64,000 bases of DNA from Bifidobacterium cuniculi (lineage in GTDB: Bacteria > Actinomycetota > Actinomycetes > Actinomycetales > Bifidobacteriaceae): contig NZ_JGYV01000009.1 of assembly GCF_000741575.1 (NCBI RefSeq), positions 41,979 to 105,978 on the forward strand, read 5' to 3'. The notes under the pieces were generated by a model. That model worked only from the letters and a program-made list of their open reading frames with translations. It was not told the origin of the DNA and did not search any database. This document shows, one piece after another, positions 25,639-35,083 of the stretch (positions within the stretch are counted from its first letter, which is position 1; each line of letters starts with the position of its first letter). Made by a program: the position numbers and the translations under genes.

Positions 25639-27549
25639 GTGCCACCTACACCCCTTCAAGCATTCAGCGGCGTGAGCAAGGCCACCGCTGACCACCACCG
25701 GCCTGTCGAAGGCGAGCGCATGACCGGCGCGCAGGCGCTGGTGCGTTCCCTGGAGGACCTGGGTGTCAAGGACGTCTTCGGCGTACCGGGCGGCGCGATC
25801 CTTCCCGTCTACCACGCCATCGACGAGGACACCAAGTTCCGTTTCGTCCTGACCCGCCATGAGCAGGCCGCCGGCCACGCCGCCGAAGGCTACGCGGTGG
25901 CGACCGGCGAGGTCGGCGTGTGCATCGTCACCTCCGGCCCGGGCGCGACGAACATGATCACCGCCATCGCCGACGCGAACATGGATTCCATCCCCCTGGT
26001 GGTCATCACCGGCCAGGTGGGCGTCGACTCCATCGGCACCGACGCCTTCCAGGAGGCGGACATCGTGGGCGCCACCTACCCCGTGGCGAAGCACTCCTAC
26101 CTGGTGACCGACGCGCAGGACATCCCGCGCGTGCTCACCGAGGCGCATTACGTGGCGCATTCCGGCCGCCCCGGCCCGGTCGTCGTGGACCTGACGAAGA
26201 CCGCGCAGAACGGCGAGATGCTGTACAGCTGGCCGCAGCGCATGATCCTACCCGGCTACAACCCCGTGACGCAGGCGCACGGCCGCGTGCTCGAGGACGC
26301 CGCGAAGCTCTTCCAGAACTCCTTCCGCCCGGTGCTGTACGTGGGCGGCGGCGCCGTGCGTTCCGACGCCGGCGAACAGATCAAGGCGCTGAGCGAGCTG
26401 ACGGGCGCGCCGATCGTGATGACGCTGCCCGCGCGCGGCATCGTGCCCGACGACGACCCGGCGGTGCTGGGCATGCTGGGCATGCACGGCACCATCGCCG
26501 CGACCGGCGCGGTGCAGCGCTCCGACCTGCTCGTGGCCATCGGCGCACGCTTCGACGACCGCGTCACCGGCAAGCTCGACGCCTTCGCCCCCGGCGCGCG
26601 CGTCATCCACATCGACATCGACCCCGCGGAGATCGGCAAGAATCGCCACGCCGACGTGCCGATCGTCGGCGACGTCAAGACGGTCCTCAAGGCACTGCTG
26701 CCGAAGATCGAAAAGCAGCATGCGCAGTTCGGCAAGCCGAACCTGACCACCTGGTGGCAGCTACTCAACGGCTGGAAGGAGCAGTATCCGATCCGCTACG
26801 AGCAGCCGGACGACGGGTCGCTGGCGCCGCAGTGGGTAGTGCAGGAACTGTCGAAGCAGGCGAGCGACGACACGATCTGGGTATCCGGCGTCGGCCAGCA
26901 CCAGATGTGGGCGACCCAGCTCATCGAGTTCCACAAGCCCCACCAGTGGATTTCCTCCGGCGGCCTGGGCACGATGGGCTTCGGGCTGCCCGCGGCCATC
27001 GGCGCGTCCGTCGGCTCGCAGCGGTATTTCGACGGCAGGAAGCCGGTGTGGCTCATCGACGGCGACGGCTCCTTCCAGATGACCAGTGAGGAGCTCGCCA
27101 CCGCCTTCCTCGAGGGATGCCCCATCAAGATCGCGCTGCTCAACAACTCCGTCTACGGCATGGTGCGCCAGTGGCAGACGCTGTTCTACGACCGGCATTA
27201 TTCCGCCACCATCCTGCACGAGGAGGAAAAGACGGGCCTGGTCGGCTGCCCCGACTTCGTCAAGCTCGCCGAGGCCTACGGCTGCGTGGCCATGCGTGCC
27301 ACCACCGAGGAGGAGGCCATCGAGTGCATCCGCAAGGCGAACGAAATCGACGACCGCCCGGTGCTCATCGACTTCCACGTGTGGAAGGACGCCATGGTGT
27401 GGCCGATGGTCGCGGCCGGTGACTCCAACAACAACGTCACCTACATGCCCGGCGTCAAGCCGCTCATGAATGCCGATGCCGGCGCGCCGACCGCCGCCGA
27501 GGTGGCCGAGTCGGTCGAGGAAGCCGTCGCCACCGAGGAACAGAACTGA
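25639..27549 (+). CDS. ilvB: Acetolactate synthase large subunit
   Basis: Thiamine-diphosphate enzyme that condenses pyruvate to acetolactate (or with 2-oxobutyrate) in valine, leucine and isoleucine synthesis. 636 residues from GTG at 25639, which follows GAGAGGG; the first 30 residues are a variable extension. Seen: catalytic Glu in LTRHEQAAGHAAEGYA, GPGATNMITAIADA, and the ThDP motif GDGSFQMTSEELATA ending ALLNNSVYGMVRQWQ. The FAD-binding middle domain is complete. Fifteen bases separate it from ilvN, and leuA at 57022 supplies the leucine branch. Confidence 0.96.
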   Translation: MPPTPLQAFSGVSKATADHHRPVEGERMTGAQALVRSLEDLGVKDVFGVPGGAILPVYHAIDEDTKFRFVLTRHEQAAGHAAEGYAVATGEVGVCIVTSGPGATNMITAIADANMDSIPLVVITGQVGVDSIGTDAFQEADIVGATYPVAKHSYLVTDAQDIPRVLTEAHYVAHSGRPGPVVVDLTKTAQNGEMLYSWPQRMILPGYNPVTQAHGRVLEDAAKLFQNSFRPVLYVGGGAVRSDAGEQIKALSELTGAPIVMTLPARGIVPDDDPAVLGMLGMHGTIAATGAVQRSDLLVAIGARFDDRVTGKLDAFAPGARVIHIDIDPAEIGKNRHADVPIVGDVKTVLKALLPKIEKQHAQFGKPNLTTWWQLLNGWKEQYPIRYEQPDDGSLAPQWVVQELSKQASDDTIWVSGVGQHQMWATQLIEFHKPHQWISSGGLGTMGFGLPAAIGASVGSQRYFDGRKPVWLIDGDGSFQMTSEELATAFLEGCPIKIALLNNSVYGMVRQWQTLFYDRHYSATILHEEEKTGLVGCPDFVKLAEAYGCVAMRATTEEEAIECIRKANEIDDRPVLIDFHVWKDAMVWPMVAAGDSNNNVTYMPGVKPLMNADAGAPTAAEVAESVEEAVATEEQN

Positions 27550-27563
27550 AAGGAGTGCCGCAC

Positions 27564-28121
27564 ATGGCCACCAACTACCCTGCGTCCCAGCCGGGTTCCC
27601 AGCGTCACACCCTGTCGGTGCTCGTGGAGAACCGCCCCGGCGTGCTCGCGCGCATCGCCGGCCTCTTCGCCCGGCGCGCGTTCAACATCAACTCGCTGTC
27701 CGTCTCCCCCACCGAGCGCCCGGACATCTCGCGCGTCACCGTGACCGCGGACGTCGACGAGGTGCCGCTCGAGCAGATCATCAAGCAGCTCAACAAGCTG
27801 CTGCATGTGCTCAAGATCGTCGACCTCGACCCGTCGACCACCGTGGAGCGCGAACTGGTGCTCATCAAGGTCGCCGCGAACGAGGAGACGCGCTCCGACG
27901 TGCTCGAGATCGTGAACCTGTTCCGCGTGCGCGTCGTGGACGTGAACACGGAGTCGCTGACCATCGAGGCGACCGGCGCCAGCGGCAAGCTGGACGCGCT
28001 GCTCGGGCTGCTGGAACATTATGGCATCATCGAGCTGGTGCGTTCCGGTGCCGTCGCCATGACGCGTGGACCGCGTGCCCTGAGCGAGAAGGTGATCGGC
28101 TCGGAGATCACCGGACGCTGA
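27564..28121 (+). CDS. ilvN: Acetolactate synthase regulatory (small) subunit
   Basis: Activates the large subunit and confers valine feedback inhibition. 185 residues: an N-terminal ACT domain, TLSVLVENRPGVLARIAGLF followed by ARRAFNINSLSV, and a second ACT-like half with ERELVLIKVAAN. ATG at 27564 has AAAGGAG eight bases upstream; a GTG three codons earlier is possible. Forms an operon with ilvB and is followed by a strong hairpin. Confidence 0.95.
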   Translation: MATNYPASQPGSQRHTLSVLVENRPGVLARIAGLFARRAFNINSLSVSPTERPDISRVTVTADVDEVPLEQIIKQLNKLLHVLKIVDLDPSTTVERELVLIKVAANEETRSDVLEIVNLFRVRVVDVNTESLTIEATGASGKLDALLGLLEHYGIIELVRSGAVAMTRGPRALSEKVIGSEITGR

Positions 28122-28141
28122 TTTTCACTTCCGGTGCCGTT

Positions 28142-28184
28142 GCGGGCCGGGCGCAGGGCTGTGATGGCCCTGTGCCCGGCCCGC
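28142..28184 (+). terminator. Terminator-like hairpin after ilvN
   Basis: GCGGGCCGGGCGCAGGGC pairs with GCCCTGTGCCCGGCCCGC (18 bases, one G-U) around a seven-base loop, 20 bases after the ilvN stop; followed by GGGTTTAT. Confidence 0.75.
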
Positions 28185-28212
28185 GGGTTTATGGTACATG
28201 GGTGTGGGTGGG

Positions 28213-28331
28213 TGGTTGTGCGGTATGACCGGGTCACAACCCAGCGGATATCCGCCTGACATGCAGCCGAAATGGCTCTATCTCGCGGTTATGCGGTATG
28301 CCACGGTCACGACTCACATCCGACGGATACG
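28213..28331. repeat. Two direct copies of a GGTATG/GGTCAC repeat (family E)
   Basis: Copy 1 (28213-28252) and copy 2 (28288-28331) share GGTT-TGCGGTATG, GGTCAC, AC-C and CGGATA in the same order. A third related copy is at 49682-49722. Each copy has a small GTTGTG/CACAAC-type inverted repeat. Role unknown. Confidence 0.55.
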
Positions 28332-28431
28332 GTGCATGCACGGTGAATCACGAGGAATGCCACCTGCCCGGCACCACTCTTGAAGTGTGCCGGGCCCGGG
28401 CTAAGTCGCACCCATTGGCACAATGGTGGGT

Positions 28432-29151
28432 ATGAGCAAACCCGAAGTCCTCATTCTCCAGCATGCAGATTGGGAGAAGCCGGGCCGCATCCAGGCCGAA
28501 CTCGAAGAGATCGACATGCCCATGCAGGTCCTGCGCATCGCCGACGTCAAGAAACCCGATCTGCCGGACTTCGACGAAGTGGCCGGGTTGGTGCTCATGG
28601 GCGGCCCGATGGGCGCCACCGACTTCGACCGCTACCCGGGCCTCAAGGCGGAGGCCAAGCTGGTGCGGGCCTCGATCAGCGTGGGCAAGCCCGTGCTGGG
28701 CGTGTGCCTGGGACACCAGATCATCGCGACCGCCCTGGGCGCGAAGCTCAAGCACGGTGAGCCGGAGATCGGCGTCGTGCCGATCAAGCGCGTCGACCGG
28801 CACGACTACTTCTCCATGTGGAACAAGGAACTCGACGTCCTGCAGTGGCACAGCGACTGCGTGGGCCTGCCCGAGGGCGCCCAGCTGCTCGCCCGTTCGT
28901 CCGCGGCGAAGGTGCAGGCCTTCCGCTTCGGTTCCGCCCTGGGGCTCCAGTTCCATCTCGAGGTGACGCCGCAGCTGCTGGAGGAATGGCTGGAGGAACC
29001 GACCATGGTCAGGCAGCTCAAGGACGCCGGCGGCTCGAAATCGCAGCTGCGCGAGCAATACGCCGCCACGCAGCTGCAGCCCCTGGCCGAGCAGGTCTTC
29101 TCCGGCTTCGCCGCCCGCTGCCAGTCCTACGCCCGCAGCCTGATGCGGTAG
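28432..29151 (+). CDS. Class I glutamine amidotransferase-like protein
   Basis: 239-residue stand-alone glutaminase domain of the GATase-1 family, similar in pattern to the amidotransferase part of GMP synthase and YfeJ/gamma-glutamyl type proteins. Nucleophile Cys in VLGVCLGHQIIATALG (near residue 100), and His-Glu in GLQFHLEVTPQ (near 180) complete the triad. No synthetase domain is attached, so the acceptor is unknown. ATG at 28432 follows CACAAT by seven bases (leaderless layout); an ATG three codons upstream is possible. A 24-base-arm hairpin starts one base after its stop. Confidence 0.86.
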   Translation: MSKPEVLILQHADWEKPGRIQAELEEIDMPMQVLRIADVKKPDLPDFDEVAGLVLMGGPMGATDFDRYPGLKAEAKLVRASISVGKPVLGVCLGHQIIATALGAKLKHGEPEIGVVPIKRVDRHDYFSMWNKELDVLQWHSDCVGLPEGAQLLARSSAAKVQAFRFGSALGLQFHLEVTPQLLEEWLEEPTMVRQLKDAGGSKSQLREQYAATQLQPLAEQVFSGFAARCQSYARSLMR

Positions 29152-29152
29152 T

Positions 29153-29206
29153 GTGCTTCCGTATAGAAATTGTTCAGAAAAATGAACAATTTCTATACGG
29201 AAGCAC
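29153..29206. repeat. Short family-A hairpin with perfect 24-base arms
   Basis: GTGCTTCCGTATAGAAATTG (continuing TTCA) and its exact complement around GAAAAA. It starts one base after the amidotransferase stop, so it is placed as a terminator, although no T-run follows. Confidence 0.93.
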
Positions 29207-29239
29207 CCCACGTCATGCCCGCCACTAGACTTGGACCCC

Positions 29240-31267
29240 ATGCCGACTTATGACATGGGACTGGAGCACGTCTCCCTCGAATTCGCCACCAAGACCATCT
29301 TCACCGACGTCACCCAGGGCGTCTTCGAAGGCGACCGCATCGGCATCGTCGGCCGCAACGGCGACGGCAAGTCCACCCTCCTCAGGCTCTTCGACGGCGC
29401 GCAGCAGCCGGACAGCGGCAAGGTCCAGCGCCGGGGCGGCCTGACCTTCGGCATCCTCACCCAGCGCGACGAACTCGACGACGACGCCACCCTGCGCCAG
29501 GCCGCCCTGGAGGGGCGCGCCGACTACGAGTGGGCCTCCGACCAGACCTCCCGCGAGATCGTCGAGGCGCTCCTGGGCGGCATGAACCTCGACGCCAAGG
29601 TCGGCACCCTGTCCGGCGGCCAGCGTCGCCGCGCCGACCTCGCACGCCTCCTGCTCAAGGACTGGGACATCCTCGCCCTCGACGAACCCACCAACCACCT
29701 CGACGTCATCACCATCCACTGGCTCGCCGAGCACCTCAAGCACCGCTGGGCCAAGGGCACGGGCGCGCTGTTGCTCGTCACCCACGACCGCTGGTTCCTC
29801 GACGAGGTCTGCGAGTCGATGTGGGAGGTCCACGACGGCCAGATCGAGCCCTTCGAGGGCGGCTACTCCGCGTACATGCTCCAGCGCGTCGAACGCGACC
29901 GCCAGGCCGACGTGCGCGAGACGAAGCGCCGCAACCTGGCGCGCAAGGAGCTCGCATGGCTCTCCCGCGGCGCCCGCGCACGCTCCACCAAGCAGAAGTT
30001 CCACGTCAAGGCCGCGCGCGAGCTCATCGCCGACGTCCCACCGCTGCGCAACAGCGTCGAGCTGAAGCAGATGGCGACGAGTCGCCTGGGCAAGCAGGTC
30101 ATCGACCTCGTCGACGTCACGCAGATCTACGACCGCGAGCTCGGCAGGACCGCCGACCTCGACCCCGACGTCGACGACCCGCGCCTGGCCTCCGCCTTCG
30201 GCGAGGCAGCCGAGGAAATCGCCGCGCAGCACGGACTCGTTTCACGTGAAACAGCCGAGCAGGACGGCCGCACGACCACCGCTGCGCACATCACCGTCTC
30301 CGGCCGCGAGATCCTCGACGACGTCACCTGGCTGATCGGCCCCGGCGACCGCTTCGGCATCGTCGGCGCGAACGGCGCCGGCAAGTCGACGCTGCTCAAG
30401 ATCCTCGACGGCTCGCTCGCCCCCACCCAGGGCCACGTGAACATCGGCAAGACCGTGAAGTTCGCCGTGCTCACCCAGCGGCTCGACGAGCTCGAGAAGC
30501 TGGGCAAGTACAAGGTCAAGGAAGTGCTCAGCCGCTACAAGCCGAGCTACGTCGTCGACGGCAAGGAAGTCACGCCCGGCCAGCTCATGGAGCGCCTCGG
30601 CTTCTCCGCGGCGCAGCTCATGACGCCGATCCGCGACCTGTCCGGCGGGCAGAAGCGGCGCATGCAGCTGCTGCTGATCCTGCTCGATGAGCCGAACGTG
30701 CTCATCCTCGACGAGCCGGGCAACGACCTGGACACCGACATGCTCGCCGTGATGGAGGACCTGCTGGACACCTGGCCGGGCACGCTGATCGTGGTCAGCC
30801 ACGACCGTTACCTGCTCGAGCGCGTCACCGACCAGCAGTTCGCGCTCATCGCCGGCCAGGTGCGCCACCTGCCCGGCGGCGTGCAGGACTACCTGGACAT
30901 GGTCGACGAGCTCAAGCGCGGCGGCAACCCGCTGGGAGAGGCGGCCGGCGCGACGGCCGGCGTCGACGCGGCCAGCGGCGAACCGACCGTGTCCGCCGGC
31001 GCTGCCGACGACGAGGGCGGCAAGGACGAACCGGTGCGACTGACCGGCAAGGCGTACGCCGATGCCGGCCGCCGCGTCTCCGCGATCGAACGCAAGCTGG
31101 CGAAGCTGGGCGACGAGAAGCAGCTGCTCGAGGAGCAGATGGCCGCGCACGACCCCAGCGATTTCGTGGGATTGGCGGACCTGAGCCGTCAGGTGCAGGA
31201 CATCGACCAAGAGAGCGCCGACCTCGAGGAGGAATGGCTGCTGCTCAGCGAGCAGATGGGCGAGTAA
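29240..31267 (+). CDS. ABC-F family ribosome-associated ATPase
   Basis: 675-residue soluble protein with two ABC domains and no membrane segment, as in the ABC-F translation factors (EttA/Uup/antibiotic-resistance types). Domain 1: Walker A GRNGDGKSTL near residue 41, signature LSGGQRRRADLARLL, Walker B ILALDEPTNHLD. A linker follows that contains charged helices. Domain 2: GANGAGKSTLLK near 378, LSGGQKRRMQLLLILL and VLILDEPGNDLD (DEPG in place of DEPT). The C-terminus is a coiled coil. ATG at 29240 lies eight bases after TAGACT (leaderless layout). A parS-like site lies inside the linker coding region. Confidence 0.92.
   Translation: MPTYDMGLEHVSLEFATKTIFTDVTQGVFEGDRIGIVGRNGDGKSTLLRLFDGAQQPDSGKVQRRGGLTFGILTQRDELDDDATLRQAALEGRADYEWASDQTSREIVEALLGGMNLDAKVGTLSGGQRRRADLARLLLKDWDILALDEPTNHLDVITIHWLAEHLKHRWAKGTGALLLVTHDRWFLDEVCESMWEVHDGQIEPFEGGYSAYMLQRVERDRQADVRETKRRNLARKELAWLSRGARARSTKQKFHVKAARELIADVPPLRNSVELKQMATSRLGKQVIDLVDVTQIYDRELGRTADLDPDVDDPRLASAFGEAAEEIAAQHGLVSRETAEQDGRTTTAAHITVSGREILDDVTWLIGPGDRFGIVGANGAGKSTLLKILDGSLAPTQGHVNIGKTVKFAVLTQRLDELEKLGKYKVKEVLSRYKPSYVVDGKEVTPGQLMERLGFSAAQLMTPIRDLSGGQKRRMQLLLILLDEPNVLILDEPGNDLDTDMLAVMEDLLDTWPGTLIVVSHDRYLLERVTDQQFALIAGQVRHLPGGVQDYLDMVDELKRGGNPLGEAAGATAGVDAASGEPTVSAGAADDEGGKDEPVRLTGKAYADAGRRVSAIERKLAKLGDEKQLLEEQMAAHDPSDFVGLADLSRQVQDIDQESADLEEEWLLLSEQMGE
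30238..30253. promoter_or_regulatory. parS-like ParB binding site
   Basis: CGTTTCACGTGAAACA matches the consensus TGTTTCACGTGAAACA at 15 of 16 positions and its 14-base core GTTTCACGTGAAAC is a perfect palindrome. It lies within the ABC-F gene; sites inside genes near the replication origin are usual for parS. It suggests this part of the chromosome is near oriC. Confidence 0.8.
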
Positions 31268-31295
31268 GAAGCGGGTTGCATGCCTCGAGGGCGGC

Positions 31296-31322
31296 CCCGG
31301 GACGCTCTAGAGGCGTCCCGGG
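31296..31322 (+). terminator. Hairpin terminator after the ABC-F gene
   Basis: CCCGGGACGC and GCGTCCCGGG pair around TCTAGAG, 28 bases after the stop. Followed by CTTATGA, without a long T-run. Confidence 0.7.
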
Positions 31323-31429
31323 CTTATGAGGGGTAGGTTAACGGCACATGGGCCCGAGACCACCCTTGACATTCCGCGGTTTCCAAGCCCCTCTACCCAC
31401 CCTGTCCCGCTTAACCCACCCCTCATAAG
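31323..31429. repeat. Imperfect palindrome, family C, copy 1
   Basis: Ends CTTATGAGGGGTAGGTTAA and TTAACCCACCCCTCATAAG pair at all but one position. The centre shares TTGACATTCC-type and CTACCCACCCTGTCC blocks with the copy at 49556. Confidence 0.8.
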
Positions 31430-31453
31430 GCGATCGGCCCGCATATGGGCTCC

Positions 31454-31550
31454 TTCTTCTGACCTTCCGTGCATGAGTTGCCCGAAAGGTCAGGAATGTA
31501 TCGCCCCTGGCCTGGCATTTCGCGCAACTCATGCATGGAATGCCAGAAGA
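31454..31550. repeat. Clover-shaped palindrome, family D
   Basis: Outer arms TTCTTCTG and CAGAAGAA enclose two inner hairpins, GACCTT/AAGGTC and GGCATT/AATGCC, which have loops containing GCATGAGTTGC and its complement. The inner stems differ in sequence but each is self-complementary, so two foldings are possible. Confidence 0.75.
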
Positions 31551-31617
31551 AGCGCATCCAAACACCGGCCCACCCGCACTGCCCCGCCGTGTCCGCCAAT
31601 CGCCCTACGCTCGAACC

Positions 31618-33237
31618 ATGACACAGCAGGAAGAAACCCAGTTCCAGGAGACGCTCATGGCCGGCGACGGCGGTGTGCAGAACGCGGCCACGGGCCTGAG
31701 GCTCTACGACACCGCCTCGCACGAGGTGTCCCGCTTCGAGCCCGTGCAGCCCGGCAAGGTGGGCATGTACGTGTGCGGCGCGACGGTGCAGAGCTCCCCG
31801 CACATCGGCCACATCCGTGCGGGCGTCGCCTTCGACATCATCCGCCGCTGGTTCCTGCGCCTGGGCTACGACGTCACCTTCGTGCGCAACGTGACGGACA
31901 TCGACGACAAGATCCTCGACAAGGCGTGCGCCGATGGCGAGCAGTGGTGGGCCCGCGCCTACAGGTACGAGCGCGAGTTCACCGAGGCCTACGACGAGCT
32001 GGGCGTGATGCCGCCGACCGTCGAGCCGCGCGCGACCGGCCACATCCTCGACATGATCCACCTGGTCGAGCGGATCGTGGACAACGGCCATGCCTACGTG
32101 GTGCGCGACGAGGCCGGCGAGCTCACCGGCGACGTCTACTTCGACGTGGCCAGCTGGCCGCACTACGGCGAACTGACCCACCAGAAGCAGGGCTCCGGGG
32201 ATTCCACGGACGAGGCGGCCGCGGTGGCCGACGCGATGGGACCGAGCGTGGACGCGGCCGGCGAGGACAAGTACAACCCGGTCGACCCCGCGGACCTGAG
32301 CGAAGCCAAGCGCGACCCGCGCGATTTCGCTCTGTGGAAGCGTCCCAAGGACACCGACCCGCTCGACGCGCGCTGGATCACGCCCTTCGGCCCCGGACGT
32401 CCCGGCTGGCACATCGAATGCTCCGCGATGAGCTACCGCTACCTCGACGGCATGTTCGACATCCACGGCGGCGGCCTGGACCTGCGCTTCCCCCACCATG
32501 AGAACGAGATGGCGCAGACGCGTGCCGCCGGCTACGAGACCGCGCGCCGCTGGATGCATTCCGCCTGGGTGACCGACAAGGGCGAGAAGATGAGCAAGTC
32601 GCTGGGCAACGGCCTGTCCGTGCCGGCCGTGCTCGCCGACCACTCTGCCTGGGTGGTGCGTTATGCCCTAGGCAGCGTGCAGTACCGCTCGATGCTTGAG
32701 TGGAGCGACCAGACACTCGCCGAGGCGCAGGCCGCCTACGAGCGCATCGTCAACTTCATCTCCCACGCCGCCGAGACGCTCGGCGAGCAGCCCGACCGCG
32801 AGGAAATCGCCGCCGTGATGGCCGATGCCCTGCCCGTCGACTTCGTGGCCGCCATGAACGAGGACATCAACGTGTCGCGCGCCCTGGCCGCCGTGTTCAC
32901 GCAGGTGCGCGCCGGCAACACGCTGATGGCGCAGCCCGTGCCCGACGACGACGCGCGTGCCCGGCTGCGTGGATCCCTGGTGGCCGTGCGCGCGATGCTC
33001 GACACCCTGGGACTCGACCCGCTTGCCGATCCGTGGGTTGACGGCGGCGACGACCGCGGTGGCGAGGCCGCCGAGCATAAGGCCCTGTCCGTGCTGGTCG
33101 ACGCCCAGCTGGCCGCCCGCGCCGAGGCCCGCAAGGAGAGGGACTTCACCGCTGCCGACGCAATCCGCGACGAACTGGCTGCCGCCGGCATCACGATCGA
33201 GGACACCCCGGCGGGCAGTACGTGGAGCGTGGCGTAG
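31618..33237 (+). CDS. cysS: Cysteinyl-tRNA synthetase
   Basis: Class I synthetase charging tRNA-Cys. 539 residues, longer than many CysRS because of a 25-residue N-terminal extension and an acidic insert (about residues 205-225). Seen: [15 protein letters not shown] with the HIGH-type box (about 50-64), zinc-site residues in WHIECSAMS and [11 protein letters not shown], and EKMSKSLGN (about 324). ATG at 31618 follows TACGCT by six bases without Shine-Dalgarno, a leaderless layout. A long palindrome follows the stop. Confidence 0.95.
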   Translation: MTQQEETQFQETLMAGDGGVQNAATGLRLYDTASHEVSRFEPVQPGKVGMYVCGATVQSSPHIGHIRAGVAFDIIRRWFLRLGYDVTFVRNVTDIDDKILDKACADGEQWWARAYRYEREFTEAYDELGVMPPTVEPRATGHILDMIHLVERIVDNGHAYVVRDEAGELTGDVYFDVASWPHYGELTHQKQGSGDSTDEAAAVADAMGPSVDAAGEDKYNPVDPADLSEAKRDPRDFALWKRPKDTDPLDARWITPFGPGRPGWHIECSAMSYRYLDGMFDIHGGGLDLRFPHHENEMAQTRAAGYETARRWMHSAWVTDKGEKMSKSLGNGLSVPAVLADHSAWVVRYALGSVQYRSMLEWSDQTLAEAQAAYERIVNFISHAAETLGEQPDREEIAAVMADALPVDFVAAMNEDINVSRALAAVFTQVRAGNTLMAQPVPDDDARARLRGSLVAVRAMLDTLGLDPLADPWVDGGDDRGGEAAEHKALSVLVDAQLAARAEARKERDFTAADAIRDELAAAGITIEDTPAGSTWSVA

Positions 33238-33256
33238 TCGTTGGGGTCTTTCCCGA

Positions 33257-33420
33257 ATTAAAGCGGGCACTCGGACGGGGGTGAAACGCGAATTAAAGCG
33301 GGCACCGGGTTGAAGAACCGCGAGTTCTTCAACCCGGTGCCCGCTTTAATTCACGGTTCGCGCCCGACCGGGTGCCCGCTTTAAGTGCGGAACCGACCGC
33401 ATCCGGGTGCCCGCTTTACG
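33257..33420. repeat. Palindrome, family B, with extra right-hand units
   Basis: The inner arms 33289-33317 and 33323-33351 match exactly around CGCGA. The left side has two GCGGGCAC units; the right side has three GTGCCCGCTTTA units. The outer pairing is imperfect. It lies between the convergent cysS and fhs genes. Confidence 0.92.
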
Positions 33421-33459
33421 CACGAAAGACACACGAAACGAACACGACCTAGGAAAAGG

Positions 33460-34977
33460 TCACACAATCTTCGGCATCGGGGTCGTCAGGCTCGTGGTCA
33501 GGTTCACATGCACCAGCCCGGCGCCGGAATGCACGTCCACCTTCTTCAAGGTCACGGTGCGCTCGTCGGCCGGTGCGGTGTCGTCGTCGGTCATCGTCGC
33601 CGGGGACTTCACGGCCACCAGCGCGAGGTCGTCGAGGTCCATGCCGGCGTCGGCGGCCAGCTGGCGCGCTGCGGCCAGCGACTCCTCGAAGCCCGCCTTG
33701 GCGACCACGCGCTCGGCGGGCACGCCGTAGGCGTTCTCGCACACCCAGCGCACGGTCTCCAGCAGGTCGTCGCCCTTGTGGGAGGCGGGCTGGGTGGGCA
33801 GTCCCTCGGCGGACACGGCGTCGACGAAGGCGTCGAGCTGGGGCACCAGCGCGTCGCCGCCGTCGCGGAACAGGTTGCCGACGATCGGCTCGCGGAAGCC
33901 CAGCTCCTTGGCCGTCTCGCGCAGTGCCGGCACCTGGTCGTCCTCGCCCTCCCACAGGTTGATCAGCGGGAAGGTCGGGATGCCCAGGCCCTCCAGGCGC
34001 TCGACATGGAAGGGGTAGCGCCACTGCAGTGCCGGGTCGTCGCGCCAGGTGGAGGCGCGCGTCACCACGACCGCCGCGCTCGGCCACTGCGCGCCGTACT
34101 CGCGGCAGGCGATGTCGAGCCACTTCTGCGCACCCGCGTCGGCGCCGTAGCCGGCCTCGACGATGACCACGTCATGCTCGGCGCAGGCCATCTCCACGGA
34201 CACCAGCGAGGGGATGCCGATGGACACGTTCGCGAAGGGGCCGCCGTGCACGTACACGGGCGAACCGTTCACCGTCTCGGTGCGCGCCGGCTTGACGGCG
34301 TCCGCGAGGATGTTCGTGATGCGCCACAGGTCGATGAACTCGCCGAAGGTCACGGCCTTGCCGTCCTTCGTGCCGGCGATCATCTTCGCCACGCGCTCGC
34401 CGATCTCGTCCATGGAGCGCGACAGCACCACGATCTGCATGAGCTCGCAGGTCGGGGTGAGCACGGTCTTCTCGCGCACGTCGTTCTTGCCGGCGTCCAC
34501 CACCACGGAACGCAGGGAGCGGCTCGGCACTTCGGAGACGCGTGGCACGAGCACCTCGTCGAGCAGGCCGTCGTCCACCGCCTTCTCGGCGAAGGAGGCG
34601 AGCAGGTTCTGCGCGGCCTCGATGGAGCCCATCTCTCCGCACAGGCCCCAGTCGATCAGCTCGGGGTGGGTCAGGGACGCCTTGCCGCCGCCGGAGGCGC
34701 CGCCCTTGGAACCTGCCGCGGTGATGCCCATGCTCGGTTGGCGCAGCACGGCCGCCGCGTCGATGCCGCGCGCGTTGAGCGCGTCGATGAGCGCGATGGT
34801 GGTGGTGGTCTTGCCTTCGCCGCGCGACGCCTTGAGCGGCGTGTCCGCGGTGACGAGCACGACCTTGCCTGCCTTGCGCGGCCGGTTCGGGTTCTGCTTC
34901 AACTGCTCGAGATATCCGAAGGCGTCGATCTTGTCGACGAGTCCGTACGGCTTGGTGAATTCCTCGATTGAGCTCAC
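33460..34977 (-). CDS. fhs: Formate-tetrahydrofolate ligase
   Basis: ATP-dependent formation of 10-formyl-tetrahydrofolate from formate, feeding purine synthesis. 505 residues from GTG at 34977, which follows AAGGA by nine bases; an ATG six codons upstream has no site and is less likely. Seen: the P-loop-like SRGEGKTTTTIALIDAL (about residues 52-68), GSKGGASGGGKA, HGGPFANVSIG and EAGYGADAGAQKW. About 50 residues shorter than the commonest bacterial forms. Monocistronic; a family-B palindrome follows. Confidence 0.94.
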   Translation of the reverse strand: MSSIEEFTKPYGLVDKIDAFGYLEQLKQNPNRPRKAGKVVLVTADTPLKASRGEGKTTTTIALIDALNARGIDAAAVLRQPSMGITAAGSKGGASGGGKASLTHPELIDWGLCGEMGSIEAAQNLLASFAEKAVDDGLLDEVLVPRVSEVPSRSLRSVVVDAGKNDVREKTVLTPTCELMQIVVLSRSMDEIGERVAKMIAGTKDGKAVTFGEFIDLWRITNILADAVKPARTETVNGSPVYVHGGPFANVSIGIPSLVSVEMACAEHDVVIVEAGYGADAGAQKWLDIACREYGAQWPSAAVVVTRASTWRDDPALQWRYPFHVERLEGLGIPTFPLINLWEGEDDQVPALRETAKELGFREPIVGNLFRDGGDALVPQLDAFVDAVSAEGLPTQPASHKGDDLLETVRWVCENAYGVPAERVVAKAGFEESLAAARQLAADAGMDLDDLALVAVKSPATMTDDDTAPADERTVTLKKVDVHSGAGLVHVNLTTSLTTPMPKIV

Positions 34978-35083
34978 TGGATGGGGTCCTTCCATGGAGG
35001 GGATGATGCAACAGTTATGAACTTAGCAGCCGCCATAGCGCCACAACAGCGCATGTACCAAATCCCGCACATTGCCAATCAAA

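Larger units (their letters stand above)
28122..28431. other. 310-base gap between ilvN and the amidotransferase gene
   Basis: Holds the ilvBN terminator, two copies of the GGTATG repeat (28213 and 28288) and a GCCCGGCAC/GTGTGCCGGGC hairpin near 28368-28396. No gene was found. Confidence 0.5.
31268..31617. other. 350-base gap between the ABC-F gene and cysS
   Basis: Contains the ABC-F terminator (31296-31322), a family-C element (31323-31429) and a family-D clover element (31454-31550). The last 60 bases are the cysS promoter region, with TACGCT six bases before the ATG. No gene found. Confidence 0.55.

Noticed and set aside
34978..34995. ATG at 34995 as the start of fhs
   Set aside because: No ribosome site precedes it, whereas GTG at 34977 follows AAGGA; the extra residues MEGPHP encode the ribosome site itself.
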